A stretch of 64,000 nt of DNA from Arthrobacter mobilis (lineage in GTDB: Bacteria > Actinomycetota > Actinomycetes > Actinomycetales > Micrococcaceae), in contig NZ_JAAZSQ010000003.1 in NCBI RefSeq assembly GCF_012395835.1, forward strand, positions 177,028-241,027. Reading direction: 5' to 3'. A program made the position numbers and the translations under genes. This document shows, one piece after another, positions 1 to 10,429 of this stretch (within the stretch, counting starts at the first letter, position 1; every line of letters starts with the position of its first letter). The notes below the pieces were generated by a model. It ran no database searches, was not told where the DNA came from, and saw only the letters and a program-made list of their open reading frames with translations.

Positions 1-44
1 TCGACTATGGCGCGTAGCACCTCCAGCCGGCGGACCTCGCTCAC
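1..44 (-). CDS. hrcA: HrcA heat-inducible repressor, N-terminal fragment
   Basis: The window edge cuts this gene after about 14 codons. Reading from a GTG at 44, the fragment begins VSEVRRLEVLRAIV, which matches the conserved N-terminus of HrcA, the repressor of class I heat-shock genes (groEL, dnaK operons). An AGGAGGT ribosome binding site lies at 49-55. A CIRCE operator lies just upstream (100-126), the expected autoregulatory arrangement, and this strongly supports the identification despite the short fragment. In related actinobacteria dnaJ follows hrcA, but that would lie outside the window. Confidence 0.85.
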   Translation of the reverse strand, partial: MSEVRRLEVLRAIV

Positions 45-72
45 CGGTACCTCCTGACGACTTCTCTGCCTC

Positions 73-95
73 GCCCGCGCCGGAAGGGCGCGGGC
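73..95 (-). other. Perfect 9-bp hairpin in hrcA 5' leader
   Basis: GCCCGCGCC (73-81) and GGCGCGGGC (87-95) form a perfect stem with a five-base loop, between the CIRCE element and the hrcA ribosome binding site. No run of T follows it in the direction of transcription, so it is not an obvious terminator. It may affect leader stability or translation; that role is inference. Confidence 0.5.
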
Positions 96-99
96 ACCG

Positions 100-126
100 T
101 TAGCACTCACCGTGCCTAAGTGCTAA
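100..126 (-). promoter_or_regulatory. CIRCE operator (HrcA binding site)
   Basis: TTAGCACTC at 100-108, a nine-base spacer, then AAGTGCTAA at 118-126. The CIRCE consensus is TTAGCACTC-N9-GAGTGCTAA, so the match is complete except for one base (A for G at 118). It sits 56 bases upstream of the hrcA start, as expected for HrcA autorepression. Confidence 0.93.
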
Positions 127-202
127 GTCTAATACGTCGTGCCACCACTTGGCATTGCGTGCGCCGCCCGCCCGTCCGCGGCTGGACCGCCGGCCGCTGG
201 GC

Positions 203-208
203 TAGCAT
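203..208 (+). promoter_or_regulatory. Candidate -10 box for the DUF3097 gene
   Basis: TAGCAT fits the actinobacterial TAnnnT -10 pattern and lies 70 bases upstream of the DUF3097 start at 278. No convincing -35 hexamer is visible, so this is only a candidate. Confidence 0.3.
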
Positions 209-277
209 TGTGAAGCTGCGGCAGCCCGGGCGCCGCAGCAGCCTCAGCAGCACCATCGAGCCGAAGGACGGACCACC

Positions 278-1120
278 ATGACCAGCTACGGATGGGGACC
301 CCAGGACATCACCACCCGGGCCGCCCGCCGCCAGCTGCGTGCGGTCCCGGCCGAGGCGGGCCTGGTGCTGGAGGATGTGCAGAGCGGCTGGGTTGGGGCG
401 GTGGTGTGCGTGGAGAAATCCGGCGGTATGCACGTGGTGGCCCTGGAGGACCGGCGCGGCAAGACCCGCTCCTTCCCGCTGGGCTTCGGCTTCCTGCTGG
501 ACGGGGAACCGGTCGAGGTGGTGCCGGCAGCCGCCGCCGCGCCGAAGGCCGTCCAACGTACGGCCTCCGGCTCCGTCAAGGTCCAGGGGCAGCGGGCCCA
601 GGTGGCCAAGGCCAGCCGGATCTGGGTGGAAGGCAAGCACGACGCCGAGCTGGTGGAGAAGGTCTGGGGCGACGACCTGCGCGTGGAGGGCATCGTCGTC
701 GAACCGCTCCACGGGGTGGACGACCTCGCCGCGGCCGTGGCGGACTTCGCCCCGGGGCCGGACCGCCGGCTCGGGATCCTGGTGGACCATCTGGTCCAGG
801 ACTCCAAGGAATGGCGGATTGCCCAGGCGGCGATGGCCGTGCCGGCCGCCCGCGGCAATGTGCTCATCGTGGGGCATCCCTACGTGGATGTCTGGCAGGC
901 GATCAAGCCCTCGGTGATCGGGCTGCAGGCCTGGCCGGTGGTACCCCGCGGCACGGATTGGAAGACCGGGATCCTGGCCGGGCTGGGCTGGCCCAACCGC
1001 AGCCAGGCGGACATCGCGGAAGGCTGGCGCCGGCTGCTGGACAGTGTCCGCACCTATGCGGACCTGGAACCCTCCCTGCTGGGGCGTGTCGAAGAAGTCA
1101 TCGACTTCCTGACCAGTTAG
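278..1120 (+). CDS. DUF3097 family protein
   Basis: A 280-residue soluble protein, full length for the actinobacterial DUF3097 family (N-terminus MTSYGWGPQDI). No signal peptide or membrane segment is seen. The function of the family is not established. Residues 115-125 (WVEGKHDAELV) and 166-175 (GILVDHLVQD) look like the two acidic motifs of a Toprim fold, as in RNase M5, with E118 near the first strand and D170/D175 at the second; this is my inference from the pattern. The ATG start is chosen because the family N-terminus aligns there. It is divergent from hrcA and followed on the same strand by a DUF4870 gene. Confidence 0.85.
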   Translation: MTSYGWGPQDITTRAARRQLRAVPAEAGLVLEDVQSGWVGAVVCVEKSGGMHVVALEDRRGKTRSFPLGFGFLLDGEPVEVVPAAAAAPKAVQRTASGSVKVQGQRAQVAKASRIWVEGKHDAELVEKVWGDDLRVEGIVVEPLHGVDDLAAAVADFAPGPDRRLGILVDHLVQDSKEWRIAQAAMAVPAARGNVLIVGHPYVDVWQAIKPSVIGLQAWPVVPRGTDWKTGILAGLGWPNRSQADIAEGWRRLLDSVRTYADLEPSLLGRVEEVIDFLTS

Positions 1121-1263
1121 CAGCCGGTGGGGGGCGGCTGCGCACCGCCAGCGGAAGCAGTTGCCGTTACCCTTGTTCATAGCAACACCTGTGCAGCACC
1201 GGAAAACGCCGGGAAGCACCGGAAAACCACGTATCCCGCTACCGAGCCACCGAGGTAGGTCCC

Positions 1264-1707
1264 GTGCAAGACAACGTCGCCCGCAACGAGAACCGCAACG
1301 CGGACAGCGACCACTCCCCGCGGACGCCGGCGCCCCGCTCGGAGTACCAGAGCGCCTCGTCCACGGCGCTGCCGCTGACTCCGTCGGAGGACCGGCGGTG
1401 GGCCACCCTGGCCCACTTCGGCGGCATCCTGGGCTGCATCCCGGCGCTGGTGATCTACCTGATCTTCAAGGACCGCGGCCCGTTCACTGCCCAGGAATCC
1501 AAGGAAGCACTGAACTTCACGCTGCCGCTGACCGTGGTGGCGGTCATCGTCAACCTGCTGATCAATATCCCGGCCGTCAACGCGCTGTTCGCGGTCCTTG
1601 CCGCGGCCATCTGGGTCTTCCTGACCGTCTACTCGGTCATCGCCGGCATCGAGGTCAACCGCGGCCGGCCCTACCGCTACCCGCTGAACCTGCGCCTGAT
1701 CCACTAA
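1264..1707 (+). CDS. DUF4870 domain membrane protein
   Basis: A 147-residue protein from a GTG start. The first 45 residues are polar and disordered-looking. From about residue 46 it follows the DUF4870 pattern: EDRRWATLAHFGG, a first hydrophobic segment near 53-68, the motif FTAQESKEALNF, and two further membrane segments at about 85-127, ending in RGRPYRYPLNLRLIH. Members are small membrane proteins of unknown function. It is followed after 22 bases by the convergent glf gene. Confidence 0.85.
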   Translation: MQDNVARNENRNADSDHSPRTPAPRSEYQSASSTALPLTPSEDRRWATLAHFGGILGCIPALVIYLIFKDRGPFTAQESKEALNFTLPLTVVAVIVNLLINIPAVNALFAVLAAAIWVFLTVYSVIAGIEVNRGRPYRYPLNLRLIH

Positions 1708-1729
1708 GCGCCCGGCTGCCCGCCGGTTC

Positions 1730-3179
<1,450 letters not shown>

Positions 3180-3183
<4 letters not shown>

Positions 3184-5696
3184 GCCGTTTCCTCCTGCCC
3201 GTCCTGTGCGCCGGCGGCGGTGGCCGCCGTATCCATGAGTGCCAGCATGGCGGCGGCTATGGCGTCCCAGTCGTGGCGGGCGCGCAGCTCGGCGGATTTG
3301 CGGTCCCGTTCCAGCAGCGGCTGCTGCGCGGCTTCCAGGCACGCCCGCGCGAAGCCTGGCGCGTCCGCGGCAAAGTGGACGATGCCCGGATAGCCGGCCA
3401 CGACGTCGGCGACGGGGGTCGAGACCACCGGGAGCCCGGCCGCCAGGTATTCAAGCGTCTTCGTGGGGCTGATCGAGCGCGTCGCCTCATTGAGCGCGAA
3501 GGGCATGAGGGCAACGTCGAAACCGGCCATGACGGCCGGCAGCTCGGCATAGGCGGCCATGCCCGGGTACTCGATGTTGGCCGCCCGGGGCAGCCCCGCC
3601 GGGTCGATCTTGGCCACCGGGCCCACCATCTGGATGGTCCAGTCCGGCAGGGCCGAGGCCAGCCCTGCGACCAGCTCCAGGTCGAGCCGCTCATCGATGA
3701 CCCCCACATAGCCGGCCACCTTCGCCGCCCGCTGACCGCCCGCGGCCCGCAGCTGGCGGGACCGGGCATAATGGGCGCCATCGACGCCGCTCGGGAAGAG
3801 GTGGCATCCGTGGTTCCGGTGCTCGAGGACGGACCGGTAGAGGGTCCGTCCGCCGGCGAAGACGATGTCGGCTTCGGCCAGCAGCCGGCGCTGGCGCAGC
3901 CGCAGGCCTTCGGGCGCGTGGGCGAAGGCGGCCAGGTCGTCCATCACGTCATAGCAGAGCAGGCCCGGATCAAGGGTCATGGCTGCGTCGAAGGCCATCG
4001 GGGTGAACAGGAAGGCGGTCGGGCGCACCGGGCGGTGCAGGCCGGCCAGCAGGTCCCGGACCAGTGCGCCGTAGGCCTCGGCGCCCGGCGCGCCGAAGCC
4101 GGGGGCGGCCGGCTGCCCGGGGTGCCGGGGGATTTCCAGCCACACCCTGGTGACCGCCCCACAGTCCTGCCGGCGCAGCACCGGCCCGGCGACGTCGCCA
4201 GGGACCGGCTCCTCGACGAACCAGGTCCGGGCCGGTTCGAGCTTCTTCGCAAAACGGGTGACCAGGTGCTGCGGGCGCTGCCACACCCAGTCCCAGCGAA
4301 GGTGGGAAAAGACCACGAGATCGGCAACCTGGGTATTGGTCATGATCGGTTCCTTCCCGGAAACGGATAAGGGCGGGATGGTCTCGTCTGCCGGCGGGTC
4401 CTGCCATGGCCAGTGCTTCATCAGGGGCAGGAACCCGGCCAGCTGCGCATCACAGGGGGCCTGGAAGCGGTAGGCGGGCAGGGCCCGGGCACCAGCGCCT
4501 GCCACCGCCGCCTCCCAGGCGGCGGTGAACGTGTTCCGGGCCAGCAGGCCGCCCGGCTCCGGGCCCAGAATCCCCACCGGATCGCGCCGTCCGGCAGGCC
4601 GGGCCAGCAGCGAGTCCCAGTCGCAGGAATCCAGGACGGGAAACCAGCAGAAACCGCGCAGGTCGACACCGCGCGCGGCAGCCTGGTCGTATTGTTCGAG
4701 CATGTGCCTCAGCCACGAGGCCCGGTCCGGCGGCAGGCCGCGGAGGTTGGTTTCGGTCAGCATCATCGGCAGGCCGTACCGGTCCCCGTACTGCTGCGCG
4801 ACGGCGGCGAACCCTAAAGGATGCGGCGAGGGCGCATGGCCCCCGGCCTCGTCGTACCACCACTCGGAGTGGGCGTAATAGTCCAGGCCCAGGACATCGA
4901 TCCGCAGCGGCGGCAGCTGAAGCAGATCCGCGGCACCGGCGCGCAGGACTCCGCCCAGGAAGGGCCGGGACTCATCGAGGTCATGGTGCATGGCCAAATC
5001 CAGCACGATGTGCCTGCGGTCATTGGCCAGGGCCGCGTAGCGGGCGGGGGCCCCGGCTGTACCGGCGTGGTGCTCGCAGGTATCCACCCAGACATGCCGG
5101 GCACCGGGCAGTTCGCCGGACCAGATCGACGCCGCCTCGGCCAGCGCGGGCAGCACGTTGCGCAGCAGGCGGACGAACCCGTCCATGCCGTGGTCGTACG
5201 GCGGCCACAGGGCTTCGTGGCCGGCCAGGAACAGGGTGGCGAATGGCTCGTTGAAGAGCGTGTAGTGCTGCAGCCAGGGGTACCGGGCCGCCACCGCCGC
5301 AGCATAACGCACATAGGCCGGGCCGAAACGGCGGTCCCGGAAACCGTCGGACAGCCACGCCGGATAGCTGGTGTGGTGGACCAGGTCGACGACCGGGTCG
5401 AATCCCAGTTCGCGCAGCAGGGCCAGTTCGGCATCCGTCGACGTCCAGTCGAAGTGTCCTTCGGCCTGCTCGATCCGGTGCCAGCGCAGCGGGTACCGGA
5501 CAAGGTCGGCCCCGGCACTGCGCAGCCGGTGCAGCACGGCCGGCACCTGGGCACCGTCGCCGGAGATTTCCAGCACATCCTGTCCATGCAGCGGCAGGTA
5601 GGTGCTCTCGAAACCGGCCAGGAACCGGGTCCCGCCGGCCCCTACCCGGCGACGATTACCAGCCGGTCCAATGTGACCTGGAGTCCCATCATCCAT
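3180..5696 (-). CDS. Family-1-type glycosidase fused to glycosyltransferase
   Basis: An 838-residue open frame with two enzyme modules. Residues about 20-430 look like a clan A (GH1-like) glycoside hydrolase: FNEP gives the likely acid/base E150 and LTETN the likely nucleophile E315. Residues 452-838 look like a GT-B (GT4-type) glycosyltransferase, starting MTNTQVADLVVFSHLRWDW with RPQHLVTRF and ending with SPTKTLEYLAAGLPVVST. The frame is open through the junction, yet an ATG at 4343 has a GGGAAGGA ribosome binding site seven bases upstream, so the transferase may also be made alone (387 residues). No signal peptide is seen, so both parts should be cytoplasmic. It is coupled to the downstream Cys-motif gene and glf. 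The substrate is unknown; the context points to galactofuranose glycans. Confidence 0.8.
4341..4358 (-). promoter_or_regulatory. Internal ribosome binding site and start
   Basis: GGGAAGGA at 4351-4358 lies seven bases before an in-frame ATG (4343-4341), exactly where the glycosyltransferase module begins. This spacing is typical of a working initiation site, so the gene may give both a fusion and a free transferase, or the two modules may be separate genes that have lost the intervening stop. Confidence 0.5.
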
Positions 5697-5809
5697 AACC
5701 TACCCACAGTCGTTTCGAGTCCGCCGGTCAATGCGGACTGACGCCGTTCAAACGCAAAAGCTCCCCTTGTGGAATCCCTGCTTCCTGCCCTGCCTTGCGC
5801 CCCAATGCT

Positions 5810-5829
5810 AAGCATGCTTTGCTTACGAT
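5810..5829 (+). promoter_or_regulatory. Palindrome and candidate promoter between divergent genes
   Basis: AAGCATGCTT at 5810-5819 is a perfect 10-bp palindrome, followed by TACGAT at 5824-5829, which fits a -10 box for the plus-strand Cys-protein and PRC-barrel genes. A dyad this close upstream of a -10 box suggests an operator. It could also act on the divergent glycosidase gene starting at 5696. Confidence 0.35.
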
Positions 5830-5910
5830 GTAAACAAGTTTCCTCGTGCAGCGTTGCCGGCGGTCCCATTCCCGTCCCGCAGCAGGCCAGGAGGAAGCAG
5901 GAGGAAGACC

Positions 5911-6162
5911 ATGGATGTAGATAAGGGCTCCGGGCCGCTCCACGCCGGCAGTGCCGACCCGACAGGTCCGGGGATCGAACTGGCCGGCGCGGACAGCGCC
6001 CTCGAGCTCACGCTGGCGACCCGCATGCACTGCCGCCGGCCGATGCAGGTTGTCGAGGACTCCGGGCTGTCCCCGTCCCGGCTGCCGGCGGACACCGTCA
6101 CATACCGCTGCTGCTGCGGATTCACTATGGATGTGCCGGGCCCGCTGGCCGCAACAGCCTGA
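5911..6162 (+). CDS. Small Cys-rich hypothetical protein
   Basis: An 83-residue protein with an ATG at 5911 preceded by AGGAGG with six-base spacing, so this start is preferred to a frame opening at 5854. The N-terminal 30 residues are polar and low in complexity. The conserved-looking part is MHCRRPM around C41, then VTYRCCCGF with C67, C68 and C69, an arrangement that suggests a small zinc-binding fold. I do not recognise the family. A PRC-barrel gene follows after 29 bases on the same strand, so the two are probably cotranscribed from the promoter region near 5810-5829. Confidence 0.55.
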   Translation: MDVDKGSGPLHAGSADPTGPGIELAGADSALELTLATRMHCRRPMQVVEDSGLSPSRLPADTVTYRCCCGFTMDVPGPLAATA

Positions 6163-6191
6163 TCCGCGCCGCATACGGCTTGGGAGAGGGA

Positions 6192-6584
6192 ATGATCGGC
6201 AGGGACAACATTGACGGTCTGGCCAGCGGAAGCAGCTCGGTGATCGATGCCGAGGGTAAGAGGACCGGTCCACTTGGCCAGCTGTACCTGGATGACTGGA
6301 GCGAGGAACCGACGTGGGCCACAGTCAGGACCGGGCTCTTCGGCTTGTCCGAGACGTTCGTCCCGCTCGCCGGAGCCACCCTCGACGGGGAGGACATCCG
6401 GCTGCCGTACACCACGGCGCAGATTAAGGACGCCCCGCGGGTGGAACCGGACGGGCAGCTGGCAGAAGGCGAGGAGAAACGCCTTTACCGGCACTATGGC
6501 GTGGCTGGAACCGAAGCCGCCGGCCCGGCCAGCACCGGAACCGGACGGACCAGGCTGCGCAGGTACACCGGCTCCGGCGGCTAA
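6192..6584 (+). CDS. PRC-barrel domain protein
   Basis: A 130-residue protein whose first 100 residues fit a PRC-barrel domain: MIGRDNIDGLASG, GKRTGPLGQLYLDD, then WATVRTGLFG and FVPLAGA, then IRLPYTTAQIKDAPRV. PRC barrels are small beta-barrels found in RimM, photosystem subunits and many stress-related proteins; the specific role here is unknown. The ATG at 6192 is preferred to a TTG four codons upstream. The TAA stop overlaps the stop of the convergent hemW gene. The C-terminal tail is Gly/Thr/Arg-rich and probably disordered. Confidence 0.8.
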   Translation: MIGRDNIDGLASGSSSVIDAEGKRTGPLGQLYLDDWSEEPTWATVRTGLFGLSETFVPLAGATLDGEDIRLPYTTAQIKDAPRVEPDGQLAEGEEKRLYRHYGVAGTEAAGPASTGTGRTRLRRYTGSGG

Positions 6585-7810
6585 TCCTCGAGCAGGCGGC
6601 GGACGACGGCGTCGGCCAGCAGTCTGCCCTGCAGCGTGAGCCGGATCCGGCCGCGCACGGCCTGGCCGCCGTCGACCAGGCCATCGGCAATCAGCCCCGC
6701 CACTTCGCGCCGCCCCTTGGGGCCCAGCTCCGCGGTGGCCAGCCCGTCGATGATCCGGGTCTGCAGCATTACGTGCTCCAGCCGGCGGGTTGCCTCATCC
6801 AGGGTTTCGCGTCCGGCGGCCGGCGATTCGCCGGCGTTGAGCCGCCCGGCGTAGGCGAGCGGATGCTTGACGTTCCACCAGCGGACCCCGCCCACGTGCG
6901 AATGCGCGCCCGGGCCGGCGCCCCACCAGTCGTCGCCGCGCCAGTAGGCGAGGTTGTGCCGGCAGCGGTCTGCTTCGGTCCGTGCCCAGTTGCTCACCTC
7001 GTACCAGCCGTAGCCTGCGGCCGTAAGCCGCTCGTCGGCCAGCTGGTACTTGGCCGCATGGTCGTCGTCGTCAATGTTGGGCACCTGGCCGCGGCGGATC
7101 CGGGCGGCCAGCCGCGTCCCCTCTTCGATGATCAGGGCGTACGCGGAGATGTGGTCCGGCCCGCACGCGATGGCGGCCTCCAGGCTGGCCTCCCAGTCCT
7201 GCAAGGACTCCCCCGGGGTCCCGTAGATGAGGTCCAGGCTGACCTTCAGGCCGGCGTCCCGGGCCCAGCGCACGGCCTCCGGCACGCGTGCCGGGTTGTG
7301 CGTGCGGTCCAGCACCTTCAGCACGTGCGGGACCGCCGACTGCATGCCGAAGGAGACCCGGGTGAAGCCTGCCGCGGCCAGCAGCTGCAGTGATTCGGGC
7401 GTGACCGAGTCCGGATTGGCTTCGGTGGTCACTTCGGCACCGGGCTCAAGGCCCCACAGGCCGGCGGCCCGGGTCAGGATGCGGGCAAGGTCTTCGGCCG
7501 GCAGCAGCGTGGGCGTGCCGCCGCCGAAGAACACGGTGGAGAGCCGGCGCGCGGGCACGCCCGAACGCTGGAGCACCTGCGCGGCCAGGTCCAGCTCGGC
7601 ACCGACGGTGCCGGCGTACTGGTCCTGGGACACGCCGGAGCCCAGCTCCCTGGCCGTGTAGGTGTTGAAGTCGCAGTAGCCGCAGCGCACCGCGCAGAAC
7701 GGGATGTGCACGTACAGGCAAAAGCGCCGCCCGGCGGCGCCGCCGGCGGCCTGGGGCGGCAGCAGGCCGTCCGCCGGCGCCGGATCCCCGATGGGAAGAA
7801 CGCTAGGCAC
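6581..7810 (-). CDS. hemW: HemW, radical SAM heme chaperone
   Basis: A 409-residue radical SAM protein of the coproporphyrinogen-oxidase-like family. CAVRCGYC places the iron-sulfur cluster ligands at C39, C43 and C46 inside PFCAVRCGYCDFN, and a glycine-rich FFGGGTPTLL motif follows. HemW proteins bind heme and are thought to deliver it to client proteins; they differ from true oxygen-independent coproporphyrinogen oxidases (HemN) and are often misnamed as such. It starts with GTG, 48 bases downstream of lepA, its usual neighbour in actinobacteria, so the two are probably cotranscribed. Confidence 0.92.
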   Translation of the reverse strand: MPSVLPIGDPAPADGLLPPQAAGGAAGRRFCLYVHIPFCAVRCGYCDFNTYTARELGSGVSQDQYAGTVGAELDLAAQVLQRSGVPARRLSTVFFGGGTPTLLPAEDLARILTRAAGLWGLEPGAEVTTEANPDSVTPESLQLLAAAGFTRVSFGMQSAVPHVLKVLDRTHNPARVPEAVRWARDAGLKVSLDLIYGTPGESLQDWEASLEAAIACGPDHISAYALIIEEGTRLAARIRRGQVPNIDDDDHAAKYQLADERLTAAGYGWYEVSNWARTEADRCRHNLAYWRGDDWWGAGPGAHSHVGGVRWWNVKHPLAYAGRLNAGESPAAGRETLDEATRRLEHVMLQTRIIDGLATAELGPKGRREVAGLIADGLVDGGQAVRGRIRLTLQGRLLADAVVRRLLED

Positions 7811-7858
7811 GACGGCGCCGCCTGCCGTGGGCGCCCCGGACCGGGGCAGGGTACTGCA

Positions 7859-9712
7859 TCACTTCTTGGCTTTGTCCTTGGGTTCCTCGGAGGACAGCGC
7901 GGCAATGAAGGCTTCCTGGGGGACCTCCACCCGGCCCACCATCTTCATGCGCTTCTTGCCTTCCTTCTGCTTTTCCAGCAGCTTGCGCTTGCGCGTGATG
8001 TCGCCGCCGTAGCACTTGGCCAGCACGTCCTTGCGGATGGCGCGGATGTTCTCGCGGGCGATGATGCGCGAGCCGATGGCGGCCTGGATCGGCACCTCGA
8101 ACTGCTGGCGCGGAATCAGCTCGCGCAGCTTGGAGGTCATCATCACCCCGTAGGAGTACGCCTTGTCCTTGTGCGTGATGGCGCTGAAGGCGTCCACCTG
8201 CTCGCCCTGGAGCAGGATGTCCACCTTGACCAGGTCCGCCACCTGCTCGCCTTCGGCCTTCCAATCCAGCGAGGCATAGCCGCGGGTCTTGGACTTGAGC
8301 TGGTCGAAGAAGTCGAAGACGATTTCGGCCAGCGGCAGCCGGTAGCGCAGCTCCACCCGGTCCTCGGACAGGTAGTCCATGGCCTTCATGTCTCCGCGGC
8401 GGGACTGGCACAGCTCCATGATGGCGCCGACGAACTCGTTCGGCGCCAGGATGGTCGCCGAGACCATCGGCTCGCGCACCTCCAGCACCTTCCCCGTGGG
8501 GAATTCGCTCGGGTTGGTCACGGTCACGGTCTTCTTGTCCTCGGTGGTGACCTCGTAGATGACGTTCGGGGCGGTGGAGATCAGGTCCAGATTGAACTCG
8601 CGTTCCAGCCGTTCGCGCACAATCTCCAGGTGCAGCAGGCCCAGGAAGCCCACCCGGAAGCCGAAGCCCAGGGCCGCGGAGGTCTCCGGTTCGTAGACCA
8701 GGGCGGCATCGTTGAGCTTGAGCTTGTCCAGCGCCTCGCGCAGTGCCGGGTAGTCCGAGCCGTCGATCGGGTAGAGGCCGGAGAAAACCATCGGCTTGGG
8801 GTCCGCGTAGCCGGCGAGGGATTCCGCCGCCGGCCGGGCCAGGTTCGTGATCGTATCGCCGACCTTGGACTGGCGCACGTCCTTCACACCGGTGATCAGG
8901 TAGCCCACCTCGCCCACGCCCAAGCCGTTCGTCGGCGTCGGCTCCGGGGAGCTCACGCCGATCTCCAGCAGTTCGTGGCTGGCCTTGGTGGACATCATCT
9001 GGATGCGCTCGCGCGGGGAGAGCTTGCCGTCCACCACGCGGACGTACGTGACCACGCCGCGGTAGGTGTCGTAGACGGAATCGAAGATCATCGCCCGGGC
9101 CGGGGCGCTGGCGTCACCCACCGGGGCCGGCAGGTCCCTGACGATCTTGTCCAGCAGCGACTCGACGCCCTCGCCGGTCTTGCCGGAGACTTTCAGCACG
9201 TCCGCGGGGTCGCCGCCAATCAGGTTCGCCAGTTCCGCGGCATACTTCTCCGGCTGGGCTGCCGGCAGGTCGATCTTGTTCAGCACCGGGATGATGGTCA
9301 GGTCGTTTTCCATCGCCAGGTACAGGTTGGCCAGGGTCTGCGCCTCGATGCCCTGGGCCGCGTCCACCAGCAGGACCGCCCCTTCGCAGGCGGCCAGGGA
9401 GCGGGAGACCTCGTAGGTGAAGTCGACGTGTCCGGGAGTGTCGATCATGTTCAGGGCATAGGCGGTGCCGTCCACTTCCCAGGGCATGCGCACGGCCTGC
9501 GACTTGATGGTGATCCCGCGTTCGCGCTCGATGTCCATCCGGTCCAGGTACTGGGCACGCATGTCGCGCTGCTCGACGACGCCGGTGAGCTGCAGCATGC
9601 GGTCCGCCAGCGTCGACTTCCCATGGTCGATGTGGGCGATGATGCAGAAGTTCCTGATGATCGCCGGATCAGTGGCGGCGGGCACCGGTGCGGTGCGTGC
9701 CATGGGTGACAA
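7859..9712 (-). CDS. lepA: Elongation factor 4 (LepA) GTPase
   Basis: A 617-residue ribosome-associated translational GTPase that acts on stalled or back-translocated ribosomes and in 30S assembly. [11 protein letters not shown] forms the P-loop; [11 protein letters not shown] is G3 and NKIDLP is G4; the Lys-rich C-terminus is typical. Of two candidate starts, the TTG at 9712 is favoured because AGGGAG lies five bases upstream, while the ATG three codons later has no site at good spacing. hemW follows in the same direction. Confidence 0.97.
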   Translation of the reverse strand: MSPMARTAPVPAATDPAIIRNFCIIAHIDHGKSTLADRMLQLTGVVEQRDMRAQYLDRMDIERERGITIKSQAVRMPWEVDGTAYALNMIDTPGHVDFTYEVSRSLAACEGAVLLVDAAQGIEAQTLANLYLAMENDLTIIPVLNKIDLPAAQPEKYAAELANLIGGDPADVLKVSGKTGEGVESLLDKIVRDLPAPVGDASAPARAMIFDSVYDTYRGVVTYVRVVDGKLSPRERIQMMSTKASHELLEIGVSSPEPTPTNGLGVGEVGYLITGVKDVRQSKVGDTITNLARPAAESLAGYADPKPMVFSGLYPIDGSDYPALREALDKLKLNDAALVYEPETSAALGFGFRVGFLGLLHLEIVRERLEREFNLDLISTAPNVIYEVTTEDKKTVTVTNPSEFPTGKVLEVREPMVSATILAPNEFVGAIMELCQSRRGDMKAMDYLSEDRVELRYRLPLAEIVFDFFDQLKSKTRGYASLDWKAEGEQVADLVKVDILLQGEQVDAFSAITHKDKAYSYGVMMTSKLRELIPRQQFEVPIQAAIGSRIIARENIRAIRKDVLAKCYGGDITRKRKLLEKQKEGKKRMKMVGRVEVPQEAFIAALSSEEPKDKAKK

Positions 9713-9856
9713 AGGTGCTCCCTAAAACTTGTGGCGGCAGCCGCAGCGGCCGCGCCCGGCCGGTGAAGTGGCAATGCCGGAATTACAGTCGATTCAACTC
9801 GATTTAACAGTGTCCCACGTACCTGGACCAATCCCCCAACGGCAGTCGCCGGACGG

Positions 9857-9862
9857 TAGCGT
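9857..9862 (+). promoter_or_regulatory. Leaderless -10 box of MazF-like gene
   Basis: TAGCGT ends six bases before the ATG at 9869. In actinobacteria this geometry places the transcription start at the A of the start codon. No Shine-Dalgarno sequence is present, in agreement with a leaderless mRNA. Confidence 0.5.
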
Positions 9863-9868
9863 TGGACC

Positions 9869-10429
9869 ATGCCACTGGATACGAAGACACTGGGCCGGAT
9901 CCTCCGGAGCGCCACCCGCATTTTCCGGGCGGCCGCCGGAACGACCGGCAGCAGGACCCGTGCCGAGAAACCAAGCAGCAGGGACCGGGGCACCGCGGCC
10001 ACGGCCCCGGGACGCAGCCTGCAGCCACACCGGCCCTATGCCGGGGACTTCACGGGACGGAGCGCAGCCGTCTACAGTCCCACCCCGGACGGGCGGCCGG
10101 ACCCGGGCGAGGTGGTCTGGACCTGGGTGCCCTACGAGGAGGACCACACCCAGGGCAAGGACCGCCCGGTGCTGCTGGTCGGCCGCAGCGGCGGCCTGCT
10201 GCTGGGCCTGATGCTGACCAGCAGGGACCGCAACAACGGGCGGCGCCGGGACGAGGACTACCTGGACGTCGGCACCGGGGCCTGGGATCCGCAAGGCAGG
10301 CCCAGCGAGGTGAAGCTGGACCGGATCCTGCAGATCGACCCGCGCGACATCCGGCGTGAAGGCGCCGTGCTCGGCCCGGACGAGTTCGGCCGGGTGGCCC
10401 GGGCGCTGCGGCAGCTGCACGGCTGGTGA
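9869..10429 (+). CDS. PemK/MazF-like protein without a visible antitoxin
   Basis: A 186-residue protein. About 60 N-terminal residues are Arg/Thr-rich and probably disordered; the rest resembles the PemK/MazF fold: GEVVWTWVPYEEDHTQGKDRPVLLVGR, then GLMLTSRD, and a C-terminal LDRILQIDPRDIRREGAVL segment. MazF toxins are sequence-specific RNases, but no antitoxin gene lies next to this one and it sits alone between lepA and rpsT. The long N-terminal tail also differs from typical compact MazF toxins. A domesticated housekeeping or regulatory RNase is possible; that is inference. Confidence 0.75.
   Translation: MPLDTKTLGRILRSATRIFRAAAGTTGSRTRAEKPSSRDRGTAATAPGRSLQPHRPYAGDFTGRSAAVYSPTPDGRPDPGEVVWTWVPYEEDHTQGKDRPVLLVGRSGGLLLGLMLTSRDRNNGRRRDEDYLDVGTGAWDPQGRPSEVKLDRILQIDPRDIRREGAVLGPDEFGRVARALRQLHGW

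Noticed and set aside
1120..1141. Hairpin GCAGCCG/CGGCTGC after the DUF3097 gene
   Set aside because: Only 7 bp with no T tract; short GC stems of this size are common in this DNA, so I did not list it as a terminator.
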